A stretch of 6,823 bases of DNA from CAYNNP01 sp964398215 (GTDB taxonomy: Bacteria; Planctomycetota; Planctomycetia; Pirellulales; Pirellulaceae). Shown here in pieces: positions 1 to 6,823 of this stretch (position 1 is the stretch's first letter; the number at the start of each line of letters is the position of its first letter). Position numbers and translations under genes: made by a program. A model generated the notes under the pieces. The model was not told the origin of the DNA, searched no databases, and saw only the letters and a list, made by a program, of their open reading frames with translations. The stretch lies in the NCBI GenBank assembly GCA_964398215.1, contig CAYNNP010000297.1, positions 1 through 6,823 of the forward strand, read 5' to 3'.

Positions 1-144
1 TATCAATGAAACACCTGCAGACTTTCCGCCAAACCACGAATGGTTGGCAGTGCGCTCGAAACCGGGGCTATCGCCCTGCGGCTCATGAAAATATGCCACA
101 CAAATAAATCAACAAGCCGTTGGCGACTCGCTACGGTTGCAGAC
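1..144. repeat. Intergenic segment with a GC-rich hairpin (62-81)
   Basis: No gene can be assigned here. The clear structure is a hairpin: CCG-GGGC at 62-68, loop TATC, GCCC at 73-76, a two-base TG bulge, and CGG at 79-81. It lies about 64 bases past the stop of the minus-strand lipoprotein gene, so it could end that transcript, but no T-run follows it on the minus strand, so a classical intrinsic terminator is not supported. The motif resembles GC-rich dispersed intergenic repeats I associate with Pirellulaceae genomes; that part is recollection and needs a copy-number search. Two plus-strand frames are open from the window edge (to about 88 and 107), but neither gives a recognisable protein. 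Confidence 0.45.
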
Positions 145-585
145 TTATTTTGTTGCGACCGTTACTTTGAGCGGAGAATCGATGTCCGTGGAGTTCGTTG
201 CTCGTAGGCCACTTGTGTAGTAGTCAGCGTAGCGGCGAGGGACGGTGTGGCCGTGCTGGTGAGCTTCCGCGGGGAGGTCTTCGGTCAAGACGATTTGGAC
301 GACTACGACTTCGTATTCGCCAGCCGGACAGCGCGGATGGCCGTTTTGATCTATCAGCAAGAAACTGCCATCGCTTTGGATGCGACTGGCGTACCTGCTG
401 CCGTCGGCAAGCGATCGAAATTCAATGCTGCCCGATTGTACAGGGCTACCATCGTCGAACTTCACAGCACCCTTGAAGTTGCTGGGCGGACCGCTGCAAC
501 CCACCAGCAGCAAACTGAATAGCGCCAGTTTTAACAAGCCAACGAATCGAAAGCCTGCCTGGTTCAGAAAAACCGTTTGGTTCAA
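145..585 (-). CDS. Small lipoprotein with a carboxypeptidase-regulatory-like (transthyretin-like) beta domain
   Basis: Predicted exported lipoprotein of 146 residues. A hydrophobic stretch (about residues 15-29) ends in a lipobox L27-V-G-C30, so Cys30 should be lipidated and the mature protein membrane-anchored. Residues 37-100 show the pattern of planctomycete regulatory-like beta-sandwich proteins: G-x-V-x-F-DDG-x-P-V-x-x-G-x-I-x-F, then an S-DG-S-F strand and a PAGEYEVVV strand. The tail has the usual family ending, VPRRYADYYTSGL. No catalytic residues are evident; a structural or surface-binding role is inferred. The start is TTG, and its TTGA overlaps the TGA stop of the upstream DUF1559 gene, implying translational coupling; an AGG lies only three bases before it. 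A second TTG at residue 17 (535-537) would give a shorter, more typical lipoprotein signal of 13 residues before the Cys, so the start is uncertain. This gene order is common in planctomycetes. Confidence 0.85.
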   Translation of the reverse strand: MNQTVFLNQAGFRFVGLLKLALFSLLLVGCSGPPSNFKGAVKFDDGSPVQSGSIEFRSLADGSRYASRIQSDGSFLLIDQNGHPRCPAGEYEVVVVQIVLTEDLPAEAHQHGHTVPRRYADYYTSGLRATNSTDIDSPLKVTVATK

Positions 586-1607
586 AGGCCTAGTTCCACA
601 ACACGAGCGTCACGACGGTTCGCTAGTGAACCGAGTATCTTGGTGTCAGTACTGGGTGAGAATGTATGAACGCTGCCGTCAACGAACGCAAAGTGAACGC
701 CACCAGGATGCCAACTACCAAAAGAAAACAAGTCAGCCAACACATCGGTTGGGCTGTTGGCCAGACGTAGACCAGGACCAGCCAAACGGCACGACGCGGG
801 TAAATGGTCGCCATCGTAGGCAGGAGAGTCTTCCGGGAATCTAGTGAGTCTGTCCGGCGAGACAAATTTTTCGCCGAACAAGAACGTGTTCGAGAGTCCA
901 TCGCGGACAGATGCCATACGGATTCGATCCAATGGTGCAATCGCCTCGCCGTCTTTGCAGTTGGGGCGGACGCTGATGATGACTCCGCTTCCGTTGCCAC
1001 CAAAATAGAAGTCAGTCGGTTCTCCTGTCGCGCCAGGTGTTAGGTCACCATGGTTGCCCGCGTAATCGCAGAGCGCTCCTTCGACATCCAACGGTATCTC
1101 AGAGTCTCGCGGTGGAAGCGTACAACCACATGGCAACCGGCCGCCACCACCAGTGACGGTGGTTCGTAAGCTGCGAATGCCAATCGGTTGAGTGCCAGAT
1201 CGACGAGACGGGCATAGAAAAATTCCTGGAACGTGTGTCCTGACGTTCAGAGGATGCTGGTGCCAACGCTCAGAGAGATCCCACTGAAGGCTAAGCGGTA
1301 CTTGCTCGACATACGGCAGCACCCGAGCAAGCCAAGTTGGTGTTTCCAATCCGCACCTACCGGCCGCCTCAGTATCAGGCCGCGATTCGTAACGCGCTGG
1401 TGGAAAGTAGCCCAAGGCATCATGGTGCAATTGAGTCGCCAGCGCAAGTTGGCGGACACGGTTCTGGCAATCAGTGCTACGTGCCGATTCGCGTGCTGCC
1501 TGAACTGCAGGCAGAAGCATCGCTACTAGGATGCCAATGATCGCAACAACCACCAGCAATTCGATGATTGTAAATCCGCGCGAAGAGTCTTTCTTGTTCA
1601 CTAGCAT
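582..1607 (-). CDS. DUF1559 family protein with type IV pilin-like N-terminus (pseudopilin-like)
   Basis: 341 residues with a textbook class III signal: short basic leader, cleavage expected between G11 and F12 in SRG/FTIIELL, Glu at +5 (E16), and a hydrophobic helix to about residue 34. Prepilin peptidase should cut and N-methylate it. The family signatures follow in order: VQAARESAR (35-43), the short C47-Q-N segment, FLCPS (130-134), DYAGNHG (181-187), VRDGLSNTFLFGEK (234-247), and the C-terminal HPGGVHFAFVDGSV (300-313). Length is normal for the family. The cellular role of DUF1559 proteins is not established; they are massively expanded in planctomycetes and are presumed to be pseudopilin-like envelope components. 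ATG is the only sensible start upstream of the pilin motif; the Shine-Dalgarno is weak (a GGA about 13 bases upstream). It is the first gene of a two-gene unit with the lipoprotein. A glycine-rich segment with CGC (153-162) is a local peculiarity. Confidence 0.93.
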   Translation of the reverse strand: MLVNKKDSSRGFTIIELLVVVAIIGILVAMLLPAVQAARESARSTDCQNRVRQLALATQLHHDALGYFPPARYESRPDTEAAGRCGLETPTWLARVLPYVEQVPLSLQWDLSERWHQHPLNVRTHVPGIFLCPSRRSGTQPIGIRSLRTTVTGGGGRLPCGCTLPPRDSEIPLDVEGALCDYAGNHGDLTPGATGEPTDFYFGGNGSGVIISVRPNCKDGEAIAPLDRIRMASVRDGLSNTFLFGEKFVSPDRLTRFPEDSPAYDGDHLPASCRLAGPGLRLANSPTDVLADLFSFGSWHPGGVHFAFVDGSVHTFSPSTDTKILGSLANRRDARVVELGL

Positions 1608-2060
1608 GAAACGAATGATCCGCTAAAGGTTCGATAAGCTCAGTCCCAGAGCCTGACAGTGTACATAGTTTAGCCCACCCCTGACTGACCTGCGAGTTGC
1701 AATTTTAGCCACCAGTTGGAAATCAGTGGAAGCCGTTGTCCAGGATATTCCGTACAACCCGCCTTGGTCTGTTTTGAGTACCGGGATCCTGAGTTTGGGT
1801 TCCAATAATTCCAGCTTTTACACAAAAATAGTGCCCTCTCTGTCGGGTGGGCCGTCATGGGGTTTTCCGAGAAAATACCGAGTTGTGACGCGTTTGATGG
1901 ATTGGGCCACTGGATCGTTGCTGACCTGATCGTTTGCCCACTTGCCGGTCGTTCCTGGTCGGCGATGTCAGCCAGTAGAATATAGCTCTCTCAAGAAGCA
2001 AGACTTTCCCACCTGAGCTTCAGATTTGCCGCTCGCAGGCCACAAACCAATCGAGGTCTC
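1608..2060. other. Divergent intergenic region (453 bases), no convincing gene
   Basis: This region separates the minus-strand DUF1559 operon from the plus-strand fusion gene and must hold both promoters. Short open frames exist on both strands (up to about 67 codons), but none has a recognisable protein motif or convincing initiation signals. On the plus strand a TAGAAT at 1976-1981 matches a -10 box in five of six bases, but the best upstream match (TTCCTG, 1952-1957) is a poor -35 box, so it is only a weak candidate. A TTGCAA at 1697-1702 is self-complementary but has no properly spaced -10 towards the DUF1559 gene. A weak direct repeat GATCGTT (1913 and 1928) is probably chance. No tRNA, riboswitch or strong hairpin was seen. 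Confidence 0.55.
2053..2057 (+). promoter_or_regulatory. Ribosome binding site of the fusion gene
   Basis: GAGGT lies three bases before the ATG at 2061. It is a reasonable Shine-Dalgarno match with short spacing, and supports this start, which also gives a complete signal peptide. Confidence 0.55.
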
Positions 2061-5000
2061 ATGCCCAAAACGAAAAACCATTGCGTGCTTTTCGCCCTCG
2101 CCATCATGTGCCTTGCCGGACGGACCAGTGGCGCAGAGACCGTTTCTTTCGCGCCGCACACGTTCACGATCCCGGATGGTTTCGAACTGAAATGTGTCGC
2201 CGCGCCGCCACTGGTTCAGCGGCCCATCCACATGTACTTTGACGAGTCTGGCGTTTTATATGTCACCGATAGTTCTGGCAACACGGACAACGCGCCGTCA
2301 CAACTGAACGATCCGCAGCATCGGGTGCTGCGATTGGTTGACACCGATGGTGACGGAACGTTTGATGAATCGACGGTGTTCGCTGACAAGTTGCCGTTAC
2401 CCGAAGGCATTCTTGTCCACGAAGACGCGGTCTATGTCGGAGCGCCGCCACACATTTGGAAACTGCGCGATATCGATAGCGACCATGTGGCGGACGAACG
2501 AACGCAGTGGTTTGATGGGGGCAGCATCGAACGATGTGGCAACGACATGCACGGTCCTTATTTTGGACCCGACGGTTTTTTCTACTGGTGCAAAGGAGCC
2601 TTCGCGCCGCAAGATCATGAGCTCAGCAACGGCAAGAATCTAAAGTCTAGCGCTGCGCACATCTATCGTGCTCGGCCCGATGGCAGCCAGTTGGAAATGG
2701 TGATCACCGGAGGCATGAACAACCCGGTTGGTTTGGCATTCGGTGAAACCGGCGAACGGTTTCTGAGCGGCACGTTCTTTGACCGTTCTGAACCGGGCAG
2801 GCGCGACGGAATTTTACACGCCGTCTATGGAGGAACCTACGGCCGCAAAAATCCTCGCGTTCTGACGCCGCATCCCAACACCGGCGGCTTGTTACCGATT
2901 CTGAAACAACTGGGGCCTGCGGCGCCGTCGGGAATGACGATGGCAAGTCATCAGGTCGCGGGCTTGCGTGGCGATTTGCTCTGCAGCGAATTCAACACGC
3001 GCCGCGTTTCCAGGCACCAACTCTCTCGCTCGGGTTCGTCCTACATTGCAAAGACGACTGCGTTACTGGAAAGCGACAATACTGATTTTCATCCCACCGA
3101 TGTGATCGAAGACGCCGATGGCAGCTTGCTGATTGCGGATACCGGCAGTTGGTACATGATCTGTTGTCCTACGTCCAAAGTCGCCAAGCCCGATATCCTT
3201 GGTGCGATCTATCGGCTGCAAAAGAAAAGCTTGCCGCTCATAGACAAAGCTACCGAACGTGCTGCCCCCGCTTTCACGAACGACCATCGCGGACTAAAAC
3301 TGGATTGGAACCAGCCTCAAGTCAGCTGGCTGTCCGACAACCGGCCGGCGGTTGTCAAGCGTGCTATCGGCGCCCTGGCCAATCAGGACAACATCGACGA
3401 CTTGCGGACCGCCAGCGCAAAGGTTCCTGCCATCTGGGCGCTCAATCGAATCGAAAGTCAATCAGCACGGCAAGCGGTTCGTGAATTCTTTAGCGACACG
3501 AACCCTGATGTTCGTGCGGCGGCGATTCACAGCGCCGCATTGTGGCGAGACAAAGATGCCGTGAAGCCGCTGATAGAATTGCTTTACATTGATGATCCGC
3601 GACTCCGCCGACTCGCGGCCATGGCGCATGGCAGAATCGGCAGTCGCGACGCTGTAAAACCGCTGCTTGAATCCTATTCAGACGACGCCGATCCATTCTT
3701 AAAACACGCCATCGTCTACGCACTCTACGAGATCGGTGAAACCGAAAGTCTTCCACCAAACCATCCGGCTGCAAAACAAGTCCGCTTGATGCAAAAGATC
3801 GATCAACAAAATGTTACGCCCGACGAGCTTCCCGAAATCCAGCTTGCCAAAGTGGCTGAGCCAGATCCAAAAAAGATCGCCCAGCAAAAACAACGACTTG
3901 ATCAGCTCGCCGCCTTCCTGCCAAACGCCGATGCGCAGCGCGGCGCGAAACTGTTCAGCGATCGCAATAAATCAAAATGCATCGTCTGTCACCTCAAGGG
4001 CAATCAGGGAGTTCGACTAGGACCCGACTTGACTCGGATCGGCGCGATTCGCAGCGAGCGCGACCTGCTGGAAGCGATCGTGTACCCCAGCGCATCGATC
4101 GCCCGCTATCACGAAACGGTGAATGTACTGACGGAAGATGGAAAGGTCACATCAGGTCTGCTTGTCAAAGAAACGGTCGACAAGATCTTTCTGGCGTCCG
4201 AGGCTGGCGTGCTGCAACCCGTTCGCATCAAGGATATCGAAAACGCCAAATACTCCAGCGTTTCATTGATGCCAGAAGGATTTGATCGCGAACTAAATCC
4301 TCAACAGATCGCGGACTTGGTGGCCTATTTGAAAGCGTCGACGACACCAACCGAGCCTACTTTAGCTGGACCGGAAATCGATCGGCAACAAATACCAACC
4401 CACCGTGCGATCGCGTTGCCTGGTCTGCATGCCTACGCACAGAAAAGTATCGCGGCGGGCGATGAAATTCAATTCCGAGTCAGCAGTGATGTTCCCTATC
4501 AGTTGAGCGTCGTGCAACTTGGGCCCGATCCGCAAAACCGCGACAACGATCCGGTGCTGAAAACTTTCTACGCCAAAGAGCCGCGGCAGCAACCGATCCA
4601 TCCGGGGTCGTACGTACACATCGACAGCGGTTTGCCCAGCGACCGACCGCTAAGTGGACTGACACTGGAATGCTGGATCCGTCCGTTCGCGATGGGCGGT
4701 TGGCAGGGCTTGATCAATCAACATGACTATCCCAATGAATGCGGGATCGGTCTATTCATCAATGACGGCAAGATCGCTTTCATGACCGACGACGGCGGCA
4801 ATCATAACGCCGCCGCACTGCACCAAACCGAACCAGGGTTGATCCAGACACAGCGTTGGCATCACGTTGCGGCGACTTGGGACGGAAAAGTAAAACGTAT
4901 TTTCATTGACGGCAAACCGGCGGGTCAGTGGCAGTATTCGGGTGTCGTTCGTCCCGGCAAAACGGCACTCAGGATCGGTGCGTATGGCAGCAAGGGAGCG

Positions 5001-6689
5001 GCAGACAATTTTTACAACGGCGACATCGCGATGGTGTCTCTGTATGATCAAGCGATCGACTTGAAACAGATTCGGGATCGCGTTTCCGATCGCGGGCTGA
5101 GTATCCCGAAAGGAAACGCTGTGCTCGCCTGTTGGCCTTTCGCCGAAGAACGCGGCACACGGGTCGCCGATGTGGGTGTCGACGGACGGCACGGGCGAAT
5201 CATCAACCGTGGTACTTGGATGATCGGCGGACCCAGCTTCGATGCAGCAGCGATCGACCGTCACGATACCACGTACGATCCAACCAAAGACCCAACCCGA
5301 GGCCACGGATTGCGATTGGCATCGGATGAACTGTACAACGCGAGATGGAAAATCGATCATCGATTACGCATCCCCGATGACGCCAAATCCGGAGTCTATG
5401 CAGGTCGGTTTGATTTCCAGGTCGACGGCAAACCAAAGCGATACTTCACAACATTCATTGTCCGTCGCGGCGCGTCTGGCAAGCCAGCGAGTCAGCGAGC
5501 GACGGACAACGGCAGCCCGCCCCGCGCCGGTGCACCGGGTTACAAAAAAGCAAAATCACAATTTAAGAAGGCTCCCTTGCTGGTTCTGATGTCGACCAAT
5601 ACCTGGTTGGCTTACAACTCGTCGCCTTTCCCGGTCAATCATGGTCCCGAGCTGACACGAATGAACACAGGCGGGCTTGCCACGACGCATCCAGACGCTG
5701 CGACCTACAGCGGCTATCGCGATCATCGCAACGGCCAGCCGACTTACAAGATCGGGATGAAGTTGCCTTGGCCAGCCGGCGGCCCGAACAAAACCTATGT
5801 CATCCCGGGCTACAGCCATCTGATGCGTGGTGAGCGTTTTCTGCATCTCTGGCTTGACCAGCATGGATACGACTACGATGTGATTACCGACCGCGATTTG
5901 GATCGCAATCCCGAAGTCCTCAGTGGCTATCAAGCCGTCGTGATCAACGGCCACAGCGAATACTGGTCGGCGCGTGCCTACGATGGACTGGACGACTATT
6001 TGAAAGCCGGCGGCGATGCGATCGTATTGTCCGGTAACACGATGTTCTGGCGAGTCAGCTTTGACGAAACCGACGATTACATGGAAGTGCGCAAGTACGG
6101 AACGGGCATCGGCGGCCGCAAGCTTGCACAAGTCGGCGAGCTGTATCACAGTCACGATTTTCGCCGTGGCAGTCTGATGAGGTTCTGCGGTTATCCGGCC
6201 TGGAAAGTTGTGGGGCTAACTTGCATCGGATGGGGCGGCGCATTCAAACCCTATCAAGTCGACCAGCCCGATCATTTCCTTTTCAACAAGCCACATTCAG
6301 TCGGATTAAAAAAGGGCGATACGTTTGGAATCATCCGCAAGGACGTAGGCGCAGTGGGCCATGAGTTTGACGTGCGGCTCTCAACCTTGCAGCGTGCGAC
6401 GGCGGATTCGGTGGTCCAGGGTTTAGTGGAACCAAAAGGAATCGTCACAGTCGCCAGCAGCAACGATCAGCGCCGAGTCATCGACTACAACGCCGAAGGC
6501 CATCAACCAAGAATCGGCAACGATCAGACGATCGCGGAGATCATATATTGGGAACGGCCAGCCGGCGGCCGCGTTTTCCACACCGGATCGATTGCAACAG
6601 CATGGGGCGCGTACCACGACGAATCCATGAGCAAACTAATGAAAAACGTGCTGCATCATTTCGGCGTCAAAGCCAACCAGAAGCCCTGA
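2061..6689 (+). CDS. Secreted PVC-type dehydrogenase/cytochrome c fused to an N,N-dimethylformamidase large-subunit-like protein
   Basis: 1542 residues. Residues 1-25 are a Sec signal peptide (basic start, hydrophobic core, SGA/ET cleavage). Residues 28-386 match the Pirellula/Verrucomicrobium membrane-bound dehydrogenase domain (TIGR02604 type), a propeller related to soluble sugar dehydrogenases; it shows DTDGDGTFDE (94-103), a degenerate second copy (137-145), MHG with GPDG (163-172), and HPTDVIEDADG (344-354). Residues ~420-562 are HEAT-like helices. Residues ~618-759 are a TIGR02603-type heme domain: C640-I-V-C643-H644, GPDLTRIG, and SLMPEGF with M737 as candidate distal ligand. From ~770 the protein resembles DMFase large subunit: N-terminal beta region, LamG domain (850-1006), an Ala/Gly/Pro/Lys-rich linker (1137-1170), then a glutamine-amidotransferase-like catalytic domain with AYN (Y1185), HSEYW (E1300) and GNTMFWR (1325-1331). 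Family knowledge: DMFase binds iron with two Tyr and one Glu. Substrate is unknown; periplasmic location follows from the signal and heme. No DMFase small subunit gene is adjacent. Confidence 0.9.
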   Translation: MPKTKNHCVLFALAIMCLAGRTSGAETVSFAPHTFTIPDGFELKCVAAPPLVQRPIHMYFDESGVLYVTDSSGNTDNAPSQLNDPQHRVLRLVDTDGDGTFDESTVFADKLPLPEGILVHEDAVYVGAPPHIWKLRDIDSDHVADERTQWFDGGSIERCGNDMHGPYFGPDGFFYWCKGAFAPQDHELSNGKNLKSSAAHIYRARPDGSQLEMVITGGMNNPVGLAFGETGERFLSGTFFDRSEPGRRDGILHAVYGGTYGRKNPRVLTPHPNTGGLLPILKQLGPAAPSGMTMASHQVAGLRGDLLCSEFNTRRVSRHQLSRSGSSYIAKTTALLESDNTDFHPTDVIEDADGSLLIADTGSWYMICCPTSKVAKPDILGAIYRLQKKSLPLIDKATERAAPAFTNDHRGLKLDWNQPQVSWLSDNRPAVVKRAIGALANQDNIDDLRTASAKVPAIWALNRIESQSARQAVREFFSDTNPDVRAAAIHSAALWRDKDAVKPLIELLYIDDPRLRRLAAMAHGRIGSRDAVKPLLESYSDDADPFLKHAIVYALYEIGETESLPPNHPAAKQVRLMQKIDQQNVTPDELPEIQLAKVAEPDPKKIAQQKQRLDQLAAFLPNADAQRGAKLFSDRNKSKCIVCHLKGNQGVRLGPDLTRIGAIRSERDLLEAIVYPSASIARYHETVNVLTEDGKVTSGLLVKETVDKIFLASEAGVLQPVRIKDIENAKYSSVSLMPEGFDRELNPQQIADLVAYLKASTTPTEPTLAGPEIDRQQIPTHRAIALPGLHAYAQKSIAAGDEIQFRVSSDVPYQLSVVQLGPDPQNRDNDPVLKTFYAKEPRQQPIHPGSYVHIDSGLPSDRPLSGLTLECWIRPFAMGGWQGLINQHDYPNECGIGLFINDGKIAFMTDDGGNHNAAALHQTEPGLIQTQRWHHVAATWDGKVKRIFIDGKPAGQWQYSGVVRPGKTALRIGAYGSKGAADNFYNGDIAMVSLYDQAIDLKQIRDRVSDRGLSIPKGNAVLACWPFAEERGTRVADVGVDGRHGRIINRGTWMIGGPSFDAAAIDRHDTTYDPTKDPTRGHGLRLASDELYNARWKIDHRLRIPDDAKSGVYAGRFDFQVDGKPKRYFTTFIVRRGASGKPASQRATDNGSPPRAGAPGYKKAKSQFKKAPLLVLMSTNTWLAYNSSPFPVNHGPELTRMNTGGLATTHPDAATYSGYRDHRNGQPTYKIGMKLPWPAGGPNKTYVIPGYSHLMRGERFLHLWLDQHGYDYDVITDRDLDRNPEVLSGYQAVVINGHSEYWSARAYDGLDDYLKAGGDAIVLSGNTMFWRVSFDETDDYMEVRKYGTGIGGRKLAQVGELYHSHDFRRGSLMRFCGYPAWKVVGLTCIGWGGAFKPYQVDQPDHFLFNKPHSVGLKKGDTFGIIRKDVGAVGHEFDVRLSTLQRATADSVVQGLVEPKGIVTVASSNDQRRVIDYNAEGHQPRIGNDQTIAEIIYWERPAGGRVFHTGSIATAWGAYHDESMSKLMKNVLHHFGVKANQKP
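5460..5538 (+). repeat. Cluster of inverted repeats inside the linker-coding DNA
   Basis: Three perfect inverted repeats sit within 79 bases of coding sequence. GTCCGTCGC (5460-5468) pairs with GCGACGGAC (5499-5507). Nested inside is CTGGC (5476-5480) against GCCAG (5483-5487). A separate 12-base perfect palindrome CCGGTGCACCGG lies at 5527-5538. There is also a tandem AGCGAG (5486 and 5494). The segment is markedly GC-rich and encodes the low-complexity linker before the catalytic domain. The symmetry is seen directly; that it is an inserted palindromic element is inference. Confidence 0.6.
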
Positions 6690-6705
6690 CAGTTCTGGGG
6701 CATTA

Positions 6706-6771
6706 TGGTAACCCGACGCGTGAGCGAGGGACAACGTGAACCCCTCGCTTGTTGGTAACCCAACGCGTGAG
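6706..6771. repeat. Pair of 19-base direct repeats downstream of the fusion gene
   Basis: TGGTAACCCGACGCGTGAG at 6706-6724 recurs at 6753-6771 with one change (G to A at the tenth base), 47 bases apart. Each copy contains the palindrome ACGCGT. They begin 17 bases after the stop codon of the large gene and flank a hairpin. The form suggests a dispersed intergenic repeat family of Pirellulaceae genomes, which cannot be confirmed from one window. Confidence 0.8.
6723..6749 (+). terminator. Hairpin downstream of the fusion gene, possible terminator
   Basis: AGCGAGGG (6723-6730) pairs perfectly with CCCTCGCT (6742-6749) across an 11-base loop, extendable by G-T wobbles. It starts 34 bases after the stop of the large gene, a suitable place for transcription to end. 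No T-run follows (TGTTGG), so it is not a canonical intrinsic terminator; it may simply be part of the repeat element. Confidence 0.35.
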
Positions 6772-6801
6772 TGCGTGAGTTTTGGAGTTGCGGTTCTTGG
6801 G

Positions 6802-6823
6802 GTAGGCCGGACCGAGCAAACGC
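6802..6823. repeat. Probable left arm of a palindromic intergenic element cut by the window end
   Basis: The window ends in GTAGGCCGGACC followed by GAGCAAACGC. This resembles the first arm of palindromic GTAGGCCGG-type repeats that I recall between planctomycete genes. The second arm, which would read GGTCCGGCCTAC, would lie outside the window, so the call is tentative. Confidence 0.3.

Noticed and set aside
2..107. Two plus-strand frames open from the window start, possible gene 3' end
   Set aside because: Both frames are short, overlap each other and run through the hairpin repeat; neither translation is recognisable, so no partial gene is called.
380..844. 154-codon open frame on the plus strand
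   Set aside because: It runs across two well-supported minus-strand genes and its product has no recognisable features.
1146..1163. Perfect inverted repeat ACCACC-AGTGAC-GGTGGT
   Set aside because: It lies in the DUF1559 coding sequence over a Thr-Thr-Val-Thr-Gly-Gly run and is well explained by codon choice.
1623..1929. Small open frames on both strands in the divergent intergenic region
   Set aside because: Short, mutually overlapping, without protein motifs or convincing ribosome binding sites.
4752..5360. 202-codon open frame on the minus strand
   Set aside because: Fully antisense to the LamG-coding region of the large gene; no recognisable motif, and the plus-strand reading matches known domains.
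5556..6155. 199-codon open frame on the minus strand
   Set aside because: Antisense to the DMFase-like catalytic region; it arises from the codon pattern of the real gene and has no family signature.
1..6823. CRISPR array, tRNA, rRNA or insertion sequence with transposase
   Set aside because: No regularly spaced repeat-spacer series, cloverleaf, rRNA motif or transposase protein was seen on either strand.

Overview
The window looks like chromosomal DNA from a planctomycete, most likely a marine Pirellulaceae member of the Rhodopirellula/Blastopirellula type. This is inferred from protein families rather than from any RNA marker. Three family signatures point there: a DUF1559 pseudopilin-like gene followed by a small regulatory-domain lipoprotein; a giant secreted protein with the Pirellula/Verrucomicrobium-type dehydrogenase and heme-binding domains; and short GC-rich palindromic repeats between genes.

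Layout. Positions 1-144 hold no assignable gene, only a compact GC-rich hairpin. Positions 145-1607 on the minus strand are a two-gene operon: a type IV-pilin-like DUF1559 protein (582-1607), then a lipoprotein (145-585) whose TTG start overlaps the upstream TGA stop. Positions 1608-2060 are a 453-base divergent intergenic region without a convincing gene. Positions 2061-6689 on the plus strand encode one 1542-residue exported protein. Positions 6690-6823 are intergenic and carry a near-identical direct repeat, a hairpin, and what looks like the first arm of another palindromic element cut by the window end.

The main point of interest is the 1542-residue protein. Its first ~760 residues form a complete PVC-type protein: signal peptide, six-bladed-propeller dehydrogenase-like domain, HEAT-like helices, and a CxxCH cytochrome domain with a candidate distal Met. 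Its last ~780 residues look like a complete N,N-dimethylformamidase large subunit: N-terminal beta region, LamG/concanavalin-like domain, and a catalytic domain with AYN and HSEYW motifs. So two whole enzymes appear to be fused, one electron-transferring and one an iron-dependent amidohydrolase relative. No gene for the small DMFase subunit is visible. A cluster of perfect inverted repeats lies in the DNA encoding the flexible linker just before the catalytic domain, suggesting a palindromic element may have inserted in frame.

The two minus-strand genes probably act at the cell surface and have no evident functional link to the large enzyme, with which they share only the divergent promoter region.
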